Of a stretch of DNA of 64,000 nucleotides, positions 26,044 through 37,351 are shown piece by piece (the stretch's first letter is position 1; each line of letters opens with the position of its first letter). This DNA is from Glebionis coronaria (taxonomy: Eukaryota; Streptophyta; Magnoliopsida; Asterales; Asteraceae), in the NCBI GenBank assembly GCA_025667525.1, contig CM046876.1:20013320-20077319 (forward strand), read 5' to 3'. The position numbers were made by a program, and so were the translations under genes. The notes beneath the pieces were generated by a model. It saw only the letters and a list, made by a program, of their open reading frames with translations. It made no database searches and was not told the origin of the DNA.

Positions 26044-26808
26044 CTGGCATGATGTATAGTGATCTACATTAGCGATTTTAAACGAGTAGTGTATTTTTCA
26101 GGCCTTAAATAATAGTTGAGACTAAAAGGGAACCAGAAAATATGGATTTATTTGGATAGATAGTTCAGTTTGGTGAAAGCATAAACCTTCAAAAAACCCT
26201 CAAATGAGGAAGAATTGGTTGTGGCTTTACAATGAAGAACACCATCCAATGGAGACGATTTTGGTATGTCCAGATTTGTTAACTTTTCAAAGAGGCCAGA
26301 AATCCACATAGATCGTGTATGAGGTCCGGTTGACAAAGAAGGCTTTGGCGGTGGAAAGGTCAGAAGACTTTTGAACAGCAGAAAACTTGACACGTATGCA
26401 TTATACGAACTGTTAGAAGTTTGACTTTGACCTCCTAAGGGTAGTTTGGTAATTTTGGTACTAAGGGTATTTTGGTAATTCTGATACTTTTAATGTGTTG
26501 GTTTTGTACTTTATAAAAGAATAGCAGATAGGGTGTTTGTTTGCTGACGTTTTGTCTCTGATTACTAGCCCCTAATCCTAACACGCACCATTCTTTTGTA
26601 GCTTCTTTTGACAGGTTGTTATTGGAAAGAAATGTAAAAAAAAATTCATTGTGCATAAATTGATTTGTTTCCTGCACAATAGTTGTTTCTCTTAAAAAAA
26701 AAATCACCTATAGATGCAATTTCTACTAGACCCGTTAAATCAAGAATGTCACTCCTAGTTTACGCTATTAACTATTTTTTAATTTATAGTAAAAAGGTAT
26801 TAAGACAA
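26044..26808. other. MED32 3' flank, no gene recognised
   Basis: A minus-strand open frame at 26148-26393 (81 codons) has no recognised domain and is too short to call. Two degenerate copies of a GGTAATTTTGGTA phrase lie at 26440-26485. Nothing else is seen. Confidence 0.4.
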
Positions 26809-26836
26809 CCCGTGTATTACACGGGCCTTAAGCTAG
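26809..26836 (+). mobile_element. Candidate Helitron 3' end
   Basis: A 7-bp stem CCCGTGT/ACACGGG with a 3-base loop (26809-26825) is followed seven bases later by CTAG (26833-26836) and then T. A short GC hairpin 5-12 bases before a CTRR end inserted ahead of T is the defining Helitron 3' terminus. The 5' TC end was not located. The end lies only 20 bp beyond the MED32 stop codon. Confidence 0.5.
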
Positions 26837-26856
26837 TTAACCAATCGTCAGAGTAC

Positions 26857-27294
26857 CTATTGAGCAGAGTCTTCATGAAACCGAGCATCAAAAGGAGCAG
26901 GAGAGTGTTGAGGCACTGATAAGTTCCCTGCAGATCCAGAACCTTGAAGTTCAATTACTAGTAAACGAACAGCTTTACTCATCTGTTCCAACCGAACTGC
27001 ACTAATAGGTGGAAGTCCAGGTGTCACGGCTTGCCCTGGCTTCCCAGCAACCGACCCTGTGGCTTCATCCACCAAGCATTCAGACCCAATTCTAAGTTTC
27101 AGCGACTCAACAAACTCCTCAGCTTGATCACAGGCGACTCGAAATAGTTCCCATCTTTGTTTGAGGTTTTCAAGTGCAGCATCTGTTGCAGCAGTAACTT
27201 GACCACCTGAGGCTTCTTTTGCTTCGAGGGTGTTTGCGACTGCATTTATAAGTTCTTGATACGCGTTGTTCATAGCATCTATGATGTTATCCAT
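26857..27294 (-). CDS. MED32: Mediator complex subunit 32
   Basis: An intact 145-codon single-exon CDS. The N-terminus MDNIIDAMNNAYQELI, the block TAATDAALENLKQRWELFRVACDQAEEFVES and RIGSECLVDEATG match the plant Mediator subunit MED32 as I know it from Arabidopsis (At1g11760). It is an all-helical tail-module subunit acting in the nucleus as a bridge between transcription factors and RNA polymerase II. The C-terminus is Pro/Gly-rich and ends in FDARFHEDSAQ. A 5' UTR intron fits 27308-27508: donor CCG|GTAAGT and acceptor TTGCAG|TTAACAG, leaving 13 bases before the ATG. An ATG in the upstream exon would open an 11-codon uORF that overlaps the MED32 start. The 3' UTR is abutted by a possible Helitron end. 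It is the only undamaged host gene in the window. Confidence 0.93.
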   Translation of the reverse strand: MDNIIDAMNNAYQELINAVANTLEAKEASGGQVTAATDAALENLKQRWELFRVACDQAEEFVESLKLRIGSECLVDEATGSVAGKPGQAVTPGLPPISAVRLEQMSKAVRLLVIELQGSGSAGNLSVPQHSPAPFDARFHEDSAQ

Positions 27295-27509
27295 TGTTTC
27301 CTGTTAACTGCAAGAAAAGAAAAGACTCGTAAATAGTTCATCTAATACAATAGATGTTCACGTCTTTGATTCATTCACCACTATATCATTCCGTCTTATC
27401 AAACATAACTTTACATTCCACATATGGCAGTTTATTGATTCTATTGTAATACAAGAACACAGTTTTTACAAAGTTAAAACCGTTTCATAGATGAAATTAC
27501 GTACTTACC

Positions 27510-27919
27510 GGAGAGTTGATGGTCATTACGTCCAAATCCTAATCCAACTTATGAAACATAAAACCGTTTTTATTTCCTATTTTACTTCAAAAATTATGAC
27601 ATAATTTTAACAATTTATGTCCTATTGTACTTCAAAATCTTAGAAACAACAAAGTCATCGACGGCAAAACGGTCACTAAGGGGGCCGTTCAGCATTGCAT
27701 TTTGAGAATGATTATCTAATAATTATCGCAATTTTCAAGTCACATGTATAACGTTTGGCCATTCGAGGGTATACAGAAACTAGTTCTATATCAGACAATC
27801 AACTTAAAACATATGTAGCTCATCTGCAACGAAACATTTTCCCAATTTTCGTAATAAACCGATCCTAGCAAGACACGATAATGTCTGAGATTCCTTAATT
27901 ATAACTGCTTATGCTTCTT
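27510..27919. other. MED32 upstream region
   Basis: It presumably holds the promoter and first UTR exon of MED32. No TATA box is clear. A GGGGGCCGTTCAGCATTGCA segment near 27680 resembles the end of a hAT-type MITE, but no partner was found. Confidence 0.35.
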
Positions 27920-28930
27920 AAAATCAAGAAAAAGGTCATAAAAAAAGTTATCTATTCATAACAAATTAAGCAGTTTTTGTCCGGGTTCTGGCTTAACTAT
28001 TCATAAGAGCTTATTTTGAAACTTTTCGGCTTATAAAAGTTCTTTATGACATAAAAAGCTTATATAAGCCGAAAACTAAATAAGCCGAAACGTATGGGTT
28101 TATATAAGTTTATTATATCATGATAAACTTATATAAGCCCCTGAGGGGCTGTTTGTTTTAGCTTATATAACGTAAGCCTATTTCGGCTTATGTGGAGACT
28201 AAGGGGCTTATATAAGTTTATCATGATATAATAAACTTATAAGTCTCCAAATAAGCTTAAAAAATCGGGGTTTATGAAGTATAAGCCAAAATGTGGCTTA
28301 TTTTCAGCTTATATAACATAAGCCTCAATTTTGTGGCTTATATAAGTTTATTATATCATGATAAACTTATATAAGCCCATAAGTCTCAAAATAAGCCACA
28401 AAATTGGGGCTTATGTTATATAAGCTGTAAATAAGCCAGATTTCGTCTTATATTTCATAAACCCTAATTTTTTAAGCTTATTTGGAGACTTATGAGCTTA
28501 TATAAGTTTATTATATCAAAAAAAACTTATAGATGATTAGGGTATATAACATAAGCCTCAATTTTGTGGCTTATTTGGAGACTTATAAACTTATATAAGC
28601 CCATAAACCTTGAAATAAGCCATAAATCTGAGGCTTATGTTATATAAGCCAAAATGGGATTACATCATATAAGCCAAACCAAACACCTCTTAAGTCTGAA
28701 AATAAGCCAGAAAATAGGAGCTTATGTTAATATAAGCTGAAAAAATAAGCCATATTTCGGCTTATATCATGATAAACTTATATAAGCCCCCAAGTCTCCA
28801 CATAAGCCACAAAATTGAGGCCTAGGTTATATATAAGGTAAAACAAACAGGCCCCAAAATAAGCAGTTTGTGGGTTATCAAGCTTATTAAAATAAGCAGA
28901 TTGGGAGTTGCTTAGTAAAAAAATAAGACA
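27920..28930. repeat. Foldback array built from CTTATATAAG-containing palindromes
   Basis: About 1 kb made almost entirely of inverted modules. A palindromic unit, CTTATATAAGTTTAT, 9-base spacer, then its complement, recurs at about 28100, 28207 (reversed), 28338 and, in part, near 28496, 28582 and 28763. It is joined by repeats of CATAAGCCTCAATTTTGTGGC in both orientations. The possible ends are GGGGCTGTTTGTTTTAGCTT near 28147 and the complementary AAAACAAACAGGCCCC ending at 28856. These would suit a large MITE or foldback element with internal rearrangement. A similar AAAACAAACACCCCC end recurs at about 30120. Confidence 0.7.
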
Positions 28931-29126
28931 AATAATCAATTATATGAATTAAAATAAATAAAAAAACCTTTTTAATGAGATGAAGAATTAGTAGTACGGG
29001 TTACGAATCTAGATGATGGTGTTCTTCTAGTATTTTGGTTCTGGTCGGTTTTTTATTTAATTTAACTTTGTTTGGATTCAGGGGTATAGGCTTAGGTGTC
29101 TTTTATTTTGTTTTGTGATGACATAG

Positions 29127-30075
29127 TGGCTGTTTGATATATTAGCTGTTAACTGTAAAAGTTAAAGTGTAAAATTACTTAAAAAGACATAGGAAAAAGT
29201 TCTACATAGACCCTTTCTTTAGCATAGACTCAATCAATCAATCACAACCACCCATTTTTTTCATCTAACAACAAAAATATATTTTTTTAAAATTCAATAT
29301 CCCACAAACCGTTAACCGTTACGCAAAACGAAACATACCATCGTGACGAGAATTAAATCATCTTTCAAACGAGGGGCACATGTATATACTTTCGACAAAC
29401 TTTTTTTTCGACTTTTTTTCTTAAGTCACGTTTGAGAGGATCATATATGATTCGTCACGAAACATATATGATTCGTCACGAAACATATATGATTTTCAGA
29501 AAATCATATATGATTCATATCACGAATCATATATGATTTTCTGAAAATCATATATGATTCGTGACGGACGAATCATATATGTTTCGTGACGAATCATATA
29601 TGATTCTCTCAAACGTGACTTAAGAAAAAAAGTCGAAAAAAAGTTCGTCGAAAGTATATACATGTGCCCCTCGATAGAAAGATGATTTAGTTTTCGTTGT
29701 AATGGTGTATTTTTTGTCACTTGACGATTTATCGTTTGTGAGTTATTTAATTTTTAAGAAAAAGGTGTAAAGTTAATTTGAATGAATGTGATTGGTTGAT
29801 ATGGTCTATGCTAAAAAGAAGGTCTATATTGATCTCAACTCAAAAGACATATTTAGATAAATTATAATATGGTTGGAGGGTATATCAGTAATCTATAACT
29901 TTAACAGCTCTTGAAAATTTAAAAAGCTATATCATACAGCTTTTTATTTAAGAGCTATTTGGTGAAAATAAAAAGCTAACAGCTCTAAAAAATTATTGTA
30001 CCAAACAGAGCTATTAGATTATTTTTTTAACAAAAAAGTTAAAAGCTTTAAGAAAGCTCTTGTCAAACATAGCCA
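29127..30075. mobile_element. hAT-like MITE interrupted by a Mutator-like element
   Basis: The left end TGGCTGTTTGATA (29127) pairs with the right end TGTCAAACATAGCCA (to 30075). The sequence flanking the inner element resembles a ~300-bp AT-rich MITE. No convincing outer target duplication was seen, so this host element is less certain than the insertion within it. Confidence 0.45.
29192..29841. mobile_element. Palindromic Mutator-like MITE (foldback), 650 bp
   Basis: The element is flanked by a perfect 10-bp duplication AAAAGACATA (29182-29191 and 29842-29851), the size made by Mutator-type transposases. The 38-bp ends are imperfect inverted repeats containing ATAGACC..TTAGCATAGAC. The two halves are complementary over most of their length. 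The centre (about 29430-29615) is a dense run of the palindrome ATCATATATGAT with CGTGACGAA spacers. No transposase is encoded, so it is non-autonomous. Its RNA would form a very long hairpin. Confidence 0.85.
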
Positions 30076-30202
30076 TAAGCTTATATAAGCTAATAAGCTT
30101 ATAAGCCCATTATATAAGCTAAAACAAACACCCCCATAAGTGATAAAAAGATTTTTTTTTTTTTTACATTTTTTCAACACTCACCTTTCACCACTGCTTT
30201 CA

Positions 30203-33200
30203 TGTGACACCCCGATAGGGTCAAAATATGCGGAAATATCCAAGGTGATGTCACTAGGGTGGATCGATAACATATAGTCCATAGAGCATAAGATAAAGAG
30301 TTATTTAAATCAGTTTGCATGTTTGATAACAAATAAAATAAAATTGTTTAAAACATGATGGAAGGTGATTGCTTATGTTTTCCCAAACAGAACCCCTGAC
30401 GAGTCCTATGATGCAGATTTCTAAGATGCTGGAGACCATGCACACACCACGTACTAACTTCATATTCCTGTGCAAAACATACTAACGGGGGTCAACATAA
30501 AGTTGGTGAATTTACAGATTTTAGCAATTAATTAGTTTGGACATACATTAAGCATAGAAGTGACAATGCACAAAGCATTCTCACTAAAATGTTGATAACA
30601 TTTGTTTATTATTAAAAACTGAAGCTTAACCTCCGTAGTCCTCAACAGATGAGGACGTGGTGTCTTACAAAAAGACACCAATTCCAGTTCCAACATGGTA
30701 TACGTCTGTTGTCCCGGCCAAGGCACAGTGAGCATGATTCACCCAGACGGGGATGGTCAATCCCTAATAGATCTATTTATAACATTCAGGCGATTTACAA
30801 CAATTTAACAGCTTCAATAATAATCAATCATCATCAAGTTTATACAATCCAGTTGTGTCCATTATATGTTTGCATATTTTCTTTCCCAAAAGGGAAAGTT
30901 TTATCAAAAGTTTATATGGGGCTATAAACTCACCTAGGAGTAGGCAATAGCTGTTTAATGTGAATATCCAATTAAAGCTCACGTCAAAGTTATGCCTAAT
31001 CAGATAGTATAGTCTTAATAGATAGTACAAAGAACATATATGTATGCTTATACAGATTTTAGTCAGTTCATTTATGCTACGGTATTTATCTAAATATCCG
31101 TAGTTCAAGTATCATCAATATTCATTTAACTTATCTATATAAATTTCGTTTCTAAGTAAACATAAAATGTTTAACTATTAATATCAGTTAGTATACATGT
31201 ATTTATAATAATCATTCAACTTACAATTAAGTTTCTTATTTAAGTAGACATATAATATCTTACTTAAAATATTAATTTATGTTCTCTTGTTCAAATATTA
31301 TAATCACTCATTTACATTTAAATTTCATTATTAAGTAAACGTAAAGATTTTACTTAATATTAGTTCACGTTCGTAGTTTATGTATTATACTCATTCATTT
31401 GAACTTTAATATTAAGTTTCATATTTTAAGTAGACGTAAGATGTTCTACTTAAATTTTAACATTCAATTTCACCAACGTTCATATAGATTTTATTTTCTA
31501 AAAGTATATGAGTTTATGTACGAGTAATATATATTCATAATTGTTTATACAATTATTTCCTAAAGTAAATATAAATATTTTAAAATGAAATATAATATTT
31601 TATTTAACTTTAAAGTTTCCATAAATTATTTTAATATTTATAAAATAATTCAAACTTAAGATTTTATACCTTAATTCTTATGGTCTAAGTATTTTAATTA
31701 TGTTTTATTATAAATTAAAATAGATTTTAAGGTTAGGGCTTGTTAATATTTCGGAATATGGCAAAACTAGTCCCTCTATATTTTTAAACAAGTATAATTT
31801 TCGGATTTTACATATTTAGTACCTAGGGCTTGTTAAAGTTTCGGCTTATGGCAGATTTAGTCCCCCTAGTTATATCTAGGTTTTGTAACTTTATTAAAAT
31901 TACAAAAACAGCCCCTAGGGCTTCTTTAAGTTACGGCAAATTACAAAAATAGTCCTTAGGGTTTTAAAATGACAAAATAACTTTTAGAAACTTCCCAAAA
32001 TGGTCCCTAGGGTTTAATTTGCCACGGATAGTATTTATTAAACCCTAGACTTTTGGATATTTACATTTTCAGTCCTTGTGTTTACTAGTTTATCAAAACA
32101 AGTTTCATAAGTTACGGCTTTAGTCCTTAAGTTTTATAAATTTTCATTTTCATCCAAAAAGTTTTTATAAAGTTATATTTTATTATAAAAACTTTTATTT
32201 TAACATTCAAAATTGTATATGGGCTCATTAAATGGGCTAAACATCTAATGGGCTATTTTAGTGGGCTTAAATATATCTCAAGTCCACTAATATATTTAAA
32301 TGGGCTTTAAATCATTTATTGGGCTAAACTATATTTTTAAGTCCTTTAATTAGTTAAATGGGCCTAAGTGTAGTCTTAAGTCCATTAAGTTACTAGGATT
32401 TATTAAATGGGCTTATTGGGTCCATTAAGTTTTGAATTAACATATCATGGGCTTAACTAGTCCATTAACACTACTTTACATTCTATGTAAGTTTTAGCTT
32501 AGAATATTCTTATAAGCTTATTAAGAGCTTATTCATATTTAGTTTTAAATCTAATTAGGAGAACCAAACTCTAATTTGTTTTATGTGATGTACCAAATTA
32601 GATCTAGGTGTGTTATAAGGTTGTAAGTAAGTCATAAGCCCTAATAGGAGCTTATATCTCACGGCTATAATTAGTTATAGCTTATTAAGATATGTCAAGT
32701 CTCATTTTAAGGTTGCATGTAATTTATAAGTGTTTACAAAAATAGATCTAGCTATGTACACATCAAGAAAAAAAGTCACAAGTCCAAAATGAGATCTAAG
32801 CTATGTCTAGACCTAAAAATCAATCATAGATTCATGTACACACACATATAGCCCACGACTATATTTTAAATCTTGGTATTTCCAAGATGAACACTTAAGC
32901 AAATTTTAAGTCTTATAAATAGTTGCAAAATATAATCATGATTATCTAGGTGACATGCATGTTTCCAAGGTTCTCATTTTACCAAGGTGACTACATATAG
33001 CCCACGGCTATATTGTCTCTTCCCAAGGTTCCCATAAGATTTTATAAGATTGTTTTTATGTTTAACATACTCAAGTTAGTCTTTATCATTAGATCTATGG
33101 TTAATATAAGCATGCATGTACATCTAATTCATTTTAGGTCATGTGTAACCTACGGCTACATTTATACACATAAGTTATATTTTGTAGTTTTTAATATTCC

Positions 33201-34430
33201 ATTTAACATGTATCATTTCCTATTCCATTATTCAAAACTAAGTAGACAAATCATATGGTCACCATTAAAGTTAGCCGTGACCTTTAAGGTCATGGTTTTC
33301 AAGATCTTTAAGTTGCACAAGTTCATTTCATGAGATCTATGGTTATTAGTTAACCAAAGTCCCATAAACAAGATTTGTAACTCATGTAATGTTTAGATTT
33401 ATAAAAGGTTTCATATGGTTTTTAAATCAAGTTTAAAACATAACTCATAAGTCATAAGTTTCTTATTAAGAGATTTTAAATCATGACCATGATTTGCATA
33501 AATATGTCGTGACCTATAAGGGTCATAGCTTTATCAAATCTTGATTTTAACATGTTATTAACTTATGTTTAAAGATGTATGATGATGCATGCATGAAGAA
33601 ATGAAAGAATATGATGTGTTTACCTTTCTTGCCTAAATGTACCAAGAATGATCTAGATGAACAAGGAGATTTGAGATCTACTCAAGATGATGGAGAAAAT
33701 CCTAGTTATAAATAAGTCGTGGCCTTAATGATTTTGGCTAAGGCTTGTTTATAAGAGGAATGATGCTACCAAATGATTTGTAATCAAGGTGGGACAAAGA
33801 TTTAGTTGATTTAATGAATCAACTTTGGATTTTGTGGCTTGTAGCCGAAATATAGAGAGAGAGATGAAGAGAGAAGTGATTTTGATGTAAGAGAGAATGT
33901 GTATGTGTGTTTCGGCTAAAAGGGAAGAGAGAGAGAGAAGGGCAAAAGGTATGATTCACCTTGGTAAGACATATTGTGCTAAGTGTCACCTCTTGCCTTT
34001 CCAAGGCAACTCTTCTTCTTCCACCTAAGGTGGGGTGCCGTGTTAAGCTAACCAAAAAGGGGTAATGGGCCCTTGGCTTGGGCTTATGTTGGGCTTACAC
34101 ACAATGGCATCTATTCTTGGGCTAGTCCAAGAGTAGTGTAGTATGCAAGGGATGTATGCATATGCCTAAACGGCTAAGCATGCATGATGTAATATTTTTC
34201 TCCAACTTGTTAAGTGTGGCACACACACATTGCTAGTTATAATCTCATTACTTGTTTTCCTAGTTGTATGTTCATGGTCTTAGGTTATGAAGTTATTTCA
34301 ACAAAGATGTAAGTAAAAGTATAGCTACCTGATAGACATGTTTATACATATCTTAAGGAAATATAACACATGCATAAGTGTTCTAGTATTATTGGGTGGA
34401 AATTTATTACATAAAATCATGGATTTTACA
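30203..34430 (-). mobile_element. Solo LTR, 4.2 kb, probably Ty3/Gypsy chromovirus (Tekay-like)
   Basis: The block begins TGTGACACCCCGATAGGG and ends GGATTTTACA, obeying the TG..CA rule, and is flanked on both sides by TTTCA (30198-30202 and 34431-34435). No internal region, PBS or second LTR is present, so it is a solo LTR left by unequal recombination. Read on the minus strand it ends in ..GGGGTGTCACA, the usual LTR end just before a TGGTATCAGAGC PBS in plant chromoviruses; orientation and family are inferred from that. It holds AG-rich and CTCTCT tracts (33855-33945) and several degenerate copies of a ..TAGTCCCTAGGG.. phrase (31745-32110). No protein is encoded. Confidence 0.8.
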
Positions 34431-34435
34431 TTTCA

Positions 34436-35699
34436 ATAATCATTTGTTTTTATAAGGATTCTTTTTATGTTTTTTACGTTTTCTATATTGTTATGATTCA
34501 TTTTATATGCTTTTATAGGTTTTTATACATTTTTTTACGTTTTTGTTTGTTGGCTTTACTTTTTCCTCTGTTTCATGTGTTTTCATACGTAAAAAAATGT
34601 ATGAAAACATACACACACGTATAAAAACTTACACTAACGTATAAAAAGTAAGAGTATGAAAACGTAAAAAAGTATGAAAACATAAAAAAAAAGTACGAAA
34701 ATGTAAAAACCCACAAAGACGTAAACATAAAACGTATAAAAATGACTGTATCAGGATGAAAACATACAATAATGTAAAAAAAATGTGTATGATGATAGGA
34801 CAAATACTCCTTTACTCCTGAGTCGGATCTCAACAAGTGAAGAAAAGAACCAAGATCAGGATGATAAAGTTAGTAAGTGATGACAATAACTCACTAACTC
34901 CCTAAATACCATATCTGATATAAAGACCTAAAGTATTGGCATTGAGGGACACTTGTACAAAATCAAAGGTTGCAAAAGGAAGAACAGAAAGTGCAAGGTG
35001 GTTACTTTATTTTATTGAAGCTTCCAAAGGAAGCTTCACATTCCCACTATATACGTGGTCTTATTATATGGAGATGACGAAGGATTCTAATTTACATAAA
35101 CACACATGTAATATCTTAATGGATAGGGTTCTCCTCCCATGTAATATCATACGTTCAAAGTTCATATAAGTTTCAAGTTCAAAGTTCATACAAGTTCAAA
35201 GTCTTGATGTAACTCCAATATTAGGCCAAAGAGTAATCCCCTCAAGATTGTTGATGTGACTCTAATTACACATCTTATTTCCTCATAAAATGGACTAAAA
35301 ACGGTTTAAATATCATCGAATGTGCCAAATATATGCTTGTTTTGTTGTTTGTGTATGTGAAGATACGGATATAGAGAAATCACAAGAAAAAGACAAAGAC
35401 AAGACAAAACGAACACGGAATACGAAGATGTGCACAAGTGTGAAGCCGAGATTGTACTTAACGGAGCAAAACGGTATTTTCGGATCGACATGACAAGTTT
35501 GAAGATTTTTCAAGTAAAAAATGAAGTCAAACTCAACCTGAGTCCCGACAATAAAATAGGCATGAAAAACCGGTCCCGAATCCCAAAATAATATTTTACG
35601 GAACAACCCGTACCCGTTTAACGGACCGAGTCAGCCCGTTAAAATATTAATTAAAACATCACCTAGCCAAATTCACTTTTGTTATAACTGTGATAATAC
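34436..35699. other. Low-complexity intergenic DNA with inverted AACGTAAAA motifs
   Basis: 34440-34780 contains TTTTTACGTTTT motifs on the left and AACGTAAAAA/ATGAAAACATA motifs on the right, so the segment can fold on itself. A strong 10-bp hairpin (TGAAGCTTCC/GGAAGCTTCA) lies at 35016-35038. No coding sequence is recognised. Some of this may already belong to the LTR of the Tat-type element to the right. Confidence 0.4.
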
Positions 35700-36449
35700 T
35701 CTGTTATTACTACACCATGGACTGATTGAAGATAGTGTGAAGGCTCGGAAAGGGACAAGATTGAAGATCGATGGCTAATATTAATCCTTGGGCTCTAATC
35801 TCATATGAGGGTTAATATTCAAAGAACTAGAAGCTTCCAAGGTAGAAGACAAATATGAAGAATTGATGACGTATAGTCCCCAACCGGGTCATAGACCCGG
35901 CCCACGGGTGCTACCCGCATCTGGCCCGTCACGGACGGGATGGATTAATATCATTTGAGCTTATGGGCTTCGAATGAATAGTGGCCGCATAGATGTGAGC
36001 GACCCACGACCCGACACGGCCGGTATAAGGTTAGACAGAATCACAATCTTATGGGGATTGGGATTTACCCCAAAGTAGAGGATATACACTCACCATAATT
36101 AGAAGATAACAATCAAACTAATTATGGCGTTTATCCTTTGTTTGGGGCCGAAGCATCGGTGACAGCCCATTAAGGTTTCACCGTCTATATAAGGAACCCC
36201 CAAGCGTTCCATAAAAGTATCATATTCTTCATACTCTCAACCTACAACCGATTCTACCCTAAATCGATTACTTACTCTCACGCCGGAGTCTAATTGTGGG
36301 ACACGCTCCCACGGTAAGCTTAACGCGTATCGTTTTAGTGTGCAGGATCTCAGCAAGACATTCACTTGGTGCAAGAGCCGGAGCCCAACCTATTTGTATT
36401 AAGCCTAATTCGGATTAAGCAAGGATCATCCAACTTTTATATCAACAAG

Positions 36450-36469
36450 TTTGCGCCATCCGTGGGGAC
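36450..36469 (+). other. Primer binding site of the Tat-type element
   Basis: TTTGCGCCATCCGTGGGGAC lies two bases after the LTR end. This GCGCCxTCxGTGGGGA form is characteristic of plant Tat-lineage Ty3 elements. Confidence 0.75.
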
Positions 36470-36494
36470 CCTACATTAAACTTAATCTCTCCCA

Positions 36495-37351
36495 ATGACG
36501 AAGGGACACTTTCAAGGAAACCCAAGGAACACGAATCCTGGGAATCAGAAGTTCGCGGGTGATGGGATAATCACCTCAGCCCAGCCCTCTAGTGGCCAAA
36601 CAGGAGGACTGAATAATCGAAACACGTTTCAGTCTCTCGGTGGGGCAGGCACGTCCGATAATACCCCACCACCAACCATCACTTTGGATAATCCCGATCC
36701 GGGAGTTGCGCCAAATGCCCCTACCAAGGAGCCACAAAAGCCACTAGTGGTCGAGGAAGAATTGGAAGTTGGTTCACTCGATGATGAGGAACTCGAACGC
36801 GTACTCACACAAAAATTCGACAGAATCATGCCGGGCATCTCGGCAAGGTTGAATTTGGGAAGGAACCTCCAATCCAGACTTAACTTCAGCAGCGCCGCGT
36901 ATGGAACCCCCCCCCCCCCCCTCAAGCTCGAAAGAGGTGGAGGAAGACGCGGGCTCAGGAACAGCCTCCCTTCGAGGAACCACCTCGAGCACGGAATATG
37001 TTCGAGCGCATAGGGGATCGCATCATGCAAGAATTGAAAGAAGCCGAAGGAGATGGGGATAAATCCGACGGCTCCACTGGACGCCCGGTGTTGGAAACTC
37101 CTGTGGACAATCGCCTCACAAGTGTGTGGTGTAGGATAAACTCTGAGGGGAAGGAATTTCCTTCTCACAAAAGTGGTTATCGTAACCAATCGAAAGGTGG
37201 GGGAAAACCACCCCATCACGACCCTTCGGGGTCTGATTCGGATGATCATCACCCCAGACGTCGTCGACCTAGGTATTCCACCCCTGAACCTTTGGATGAC
37301 GAAGGACGCTACGGCAATACCTACTATCGTGAGGAAGAGGAGGAAGATATC
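36495..37351 (+). pseudogene. Tat-type gag N-terminal region, frameshifted and truncated
   Basis: The first frame (36495-37013) starts MTKGHFQGNPR and is rich in Gly, Pro, Asp and Glu, as in Tat gag leaders. The frame is lost at a run of 15 C (36907-36921). The downstream frame (36998-37354) continues gag-like text (MFERIGDRIMQELKEAEGD, then a charged RRRRPRYSTPEPLDD segment) until element D interrupts it. The conserved capsid domain would lie further on and is absent here. Assignment rests mainly on the PBS and position. Confidence 0.6.
36907..36921. repeat. Homopolymer C15 in gag
   Basis: Fifteen consecutive C inside the Tat-type gag reading frame, coinciding with the frame break. Either slippage or a consensus error could explain it. 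Confidence 0.95.

Larger units (their letters stand above)
35700..37351 (+). mobile_element. Tat-type Ty3/Gypsy element, 5' part (LTR, PBS, gag), cut by element D
   Basis: A TATA box (CTATATAAGGAACC, about 36184) and the LTR end ATATCAACA (36447) are followed by a PBS and a gag start at 36495, giving plus orientation. The left LTR edge could not be fixed, so the start given is approximate. Gag is interrupted at 37351 by insertion of element D; five bases, ATATC (37347-37351), should reappear on the far side of D beyond the window. The rest of the element is not visible. Confidence 0.7.

Noticed and set aside
26148..26393. 81-codon minus-strand frame near MED32
   Set aside because: No domain, no clear start or splice context. 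Left as unexplained intergenic DNA.
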